NCBI RefSeq assembly: GCF_016793225.1
Contig: NZ_JAEUMN010000126.1
Coordinates: forward strand, 1 to 49,969
Reading direction: 5' to 3'
Length of the DNA stretch: 49,969 bases
Origin: Phenylobacterium sp.
Lineage (GTDB): Bacteria > Pseudomonadota > Alphaproteobacteria > Caulobacterales > Caulobacteraceae
The notes under the pieces are model-generated. The model was given only the letters and a program-made list of their open reading frames with translations, was not told the DNA's origin and did no database searches. Shown here in pieces: positions 49,845-49,969 of this stretch. Every line of letters starts with the position of its first letter. The stretch's first letter is position 1. A program made the position numbers and the translations under genes.

Positions 49845-49969
49845 GTGCGCTATGGCGTTGTCCGTCCTTCGCCGGACCTTCCGCCGGCGAGTGTCCAGCG
49901 CCGCCGCATCGAGATGGCCGGGAGCGACGTCATCGTGGCCGACGGCGCACACAGGCTTTGGGCCGCACG
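49845..49969 (+). CDS. Possible resolvase-like protein, truncated by window edge
   Basis: The open frame starts at GTG 49845 with GGGGAG upstream and runs off the window. The visible 41 residues read VRYGVVRPSPDLPP and VQRRRIEMAGSDVIVADGAH. The order (Y-G-x-V-R-x-S, then Q-x-x-x-I-x-x-AG-x-D) is reminiscent of the serine-recombinase N-terminus (YARVSTxxQ...aGc), but the family's usual residues between are degenerate. Treat as tentative. Confidence 0.4.
   Translation, partial: MRYGVVRPSPDLPPASVQRRRIEMAGSDVIVADGAHRLWAA

Overview
This window is very GC-rich, densely coding, and has the codon bias of an alphaproteobacterium. A GTP-type PEP carboxykinase, a DUF3126 protein, a FecI/FecR/TonB transport locus, PEPxxWA-CTERM surface proteins and an XrtV-type accessory protein all fit Caulobacteraceae. 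Phenylobacterium or a close relative is my best guess, by inference only. I saw no tRNA, rRNA, CRISPR array or intact insertion sequence.

Left part (1-11.7 kb): a leftward operon ligD-ku plus a BRCT/TPR protein (NHEJ repair); an alpha/beta hydrolase; a leftward operon of three small unknown genes. That operon is divergent from a LexA/CI-like self-cleaving repressor, which is followed by an HMCES/YedK abasic-site protein. Then come a repeat element, a Crp/Fnr regulator divergent from an SDR, DUF3126, cysE, a Nudix hydrolase and a nitroreductase-like protein.

Middle (11.7-28.4 kb): three tandem paralogous PEPxxWA-CTERM proteins lie next to a NarL-type response regulator and histidine kinase. 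They share a conserved upstream dyad, and fossils of the regulator gene sit between the copies. Next are queF, an SDR, a TorF-type porin, a membrane FlaA1/CapD-type nucleotide-sugar epimerase/dehydratase, a repeat-rich spacer, pckG and a FecI-FecR-TonB receptor operon.

Right part (28.4-48.1 kb): a large extracellular polysaccharide region. It holds a GT2-like protein, a UDP-glucuronate-epimerase-like protein, a Tat-exported M24 peptidase, a 2OG-Fe(II) oxygenase, a UDP-HexNAc dehydrogenase and a ManC-AGE fusion behind a 51-residue membrane protein. Three successive initiating sugar-phosphate transferases follow, then a PagL-like lipid A deacylase, a degenerate asparagine-synthase homologue, a methyltransferase, a remarkable adenylation-carrier-acyltransferase-3 fusion, a secreted beta-helix/RTX protein and the XrtV-type accessory protein. 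The nucleotide-sugar enzymes supply precursors, the transferases start chains on the lipid carrier, and the fusion protein and oxygenase look like decorating enzymes. No flippase, polymerase or outer-membrane exporter is in view, so the locus is incomplete here.

The right edge has a lipoprotein hydrolase, a small secreted protein and the truncated start of a possible resolvase-like gene. The strongest candidates for new biology are the adenylation-carrier-acyltransferase fusion with its neighbours, the repressor/HMCES/three-small-gene cassette with symmetric leaderless promoters, the BRCT/TPR gene in the NHEJ operon, and the amplified PEP-CTERM/two-component unit.
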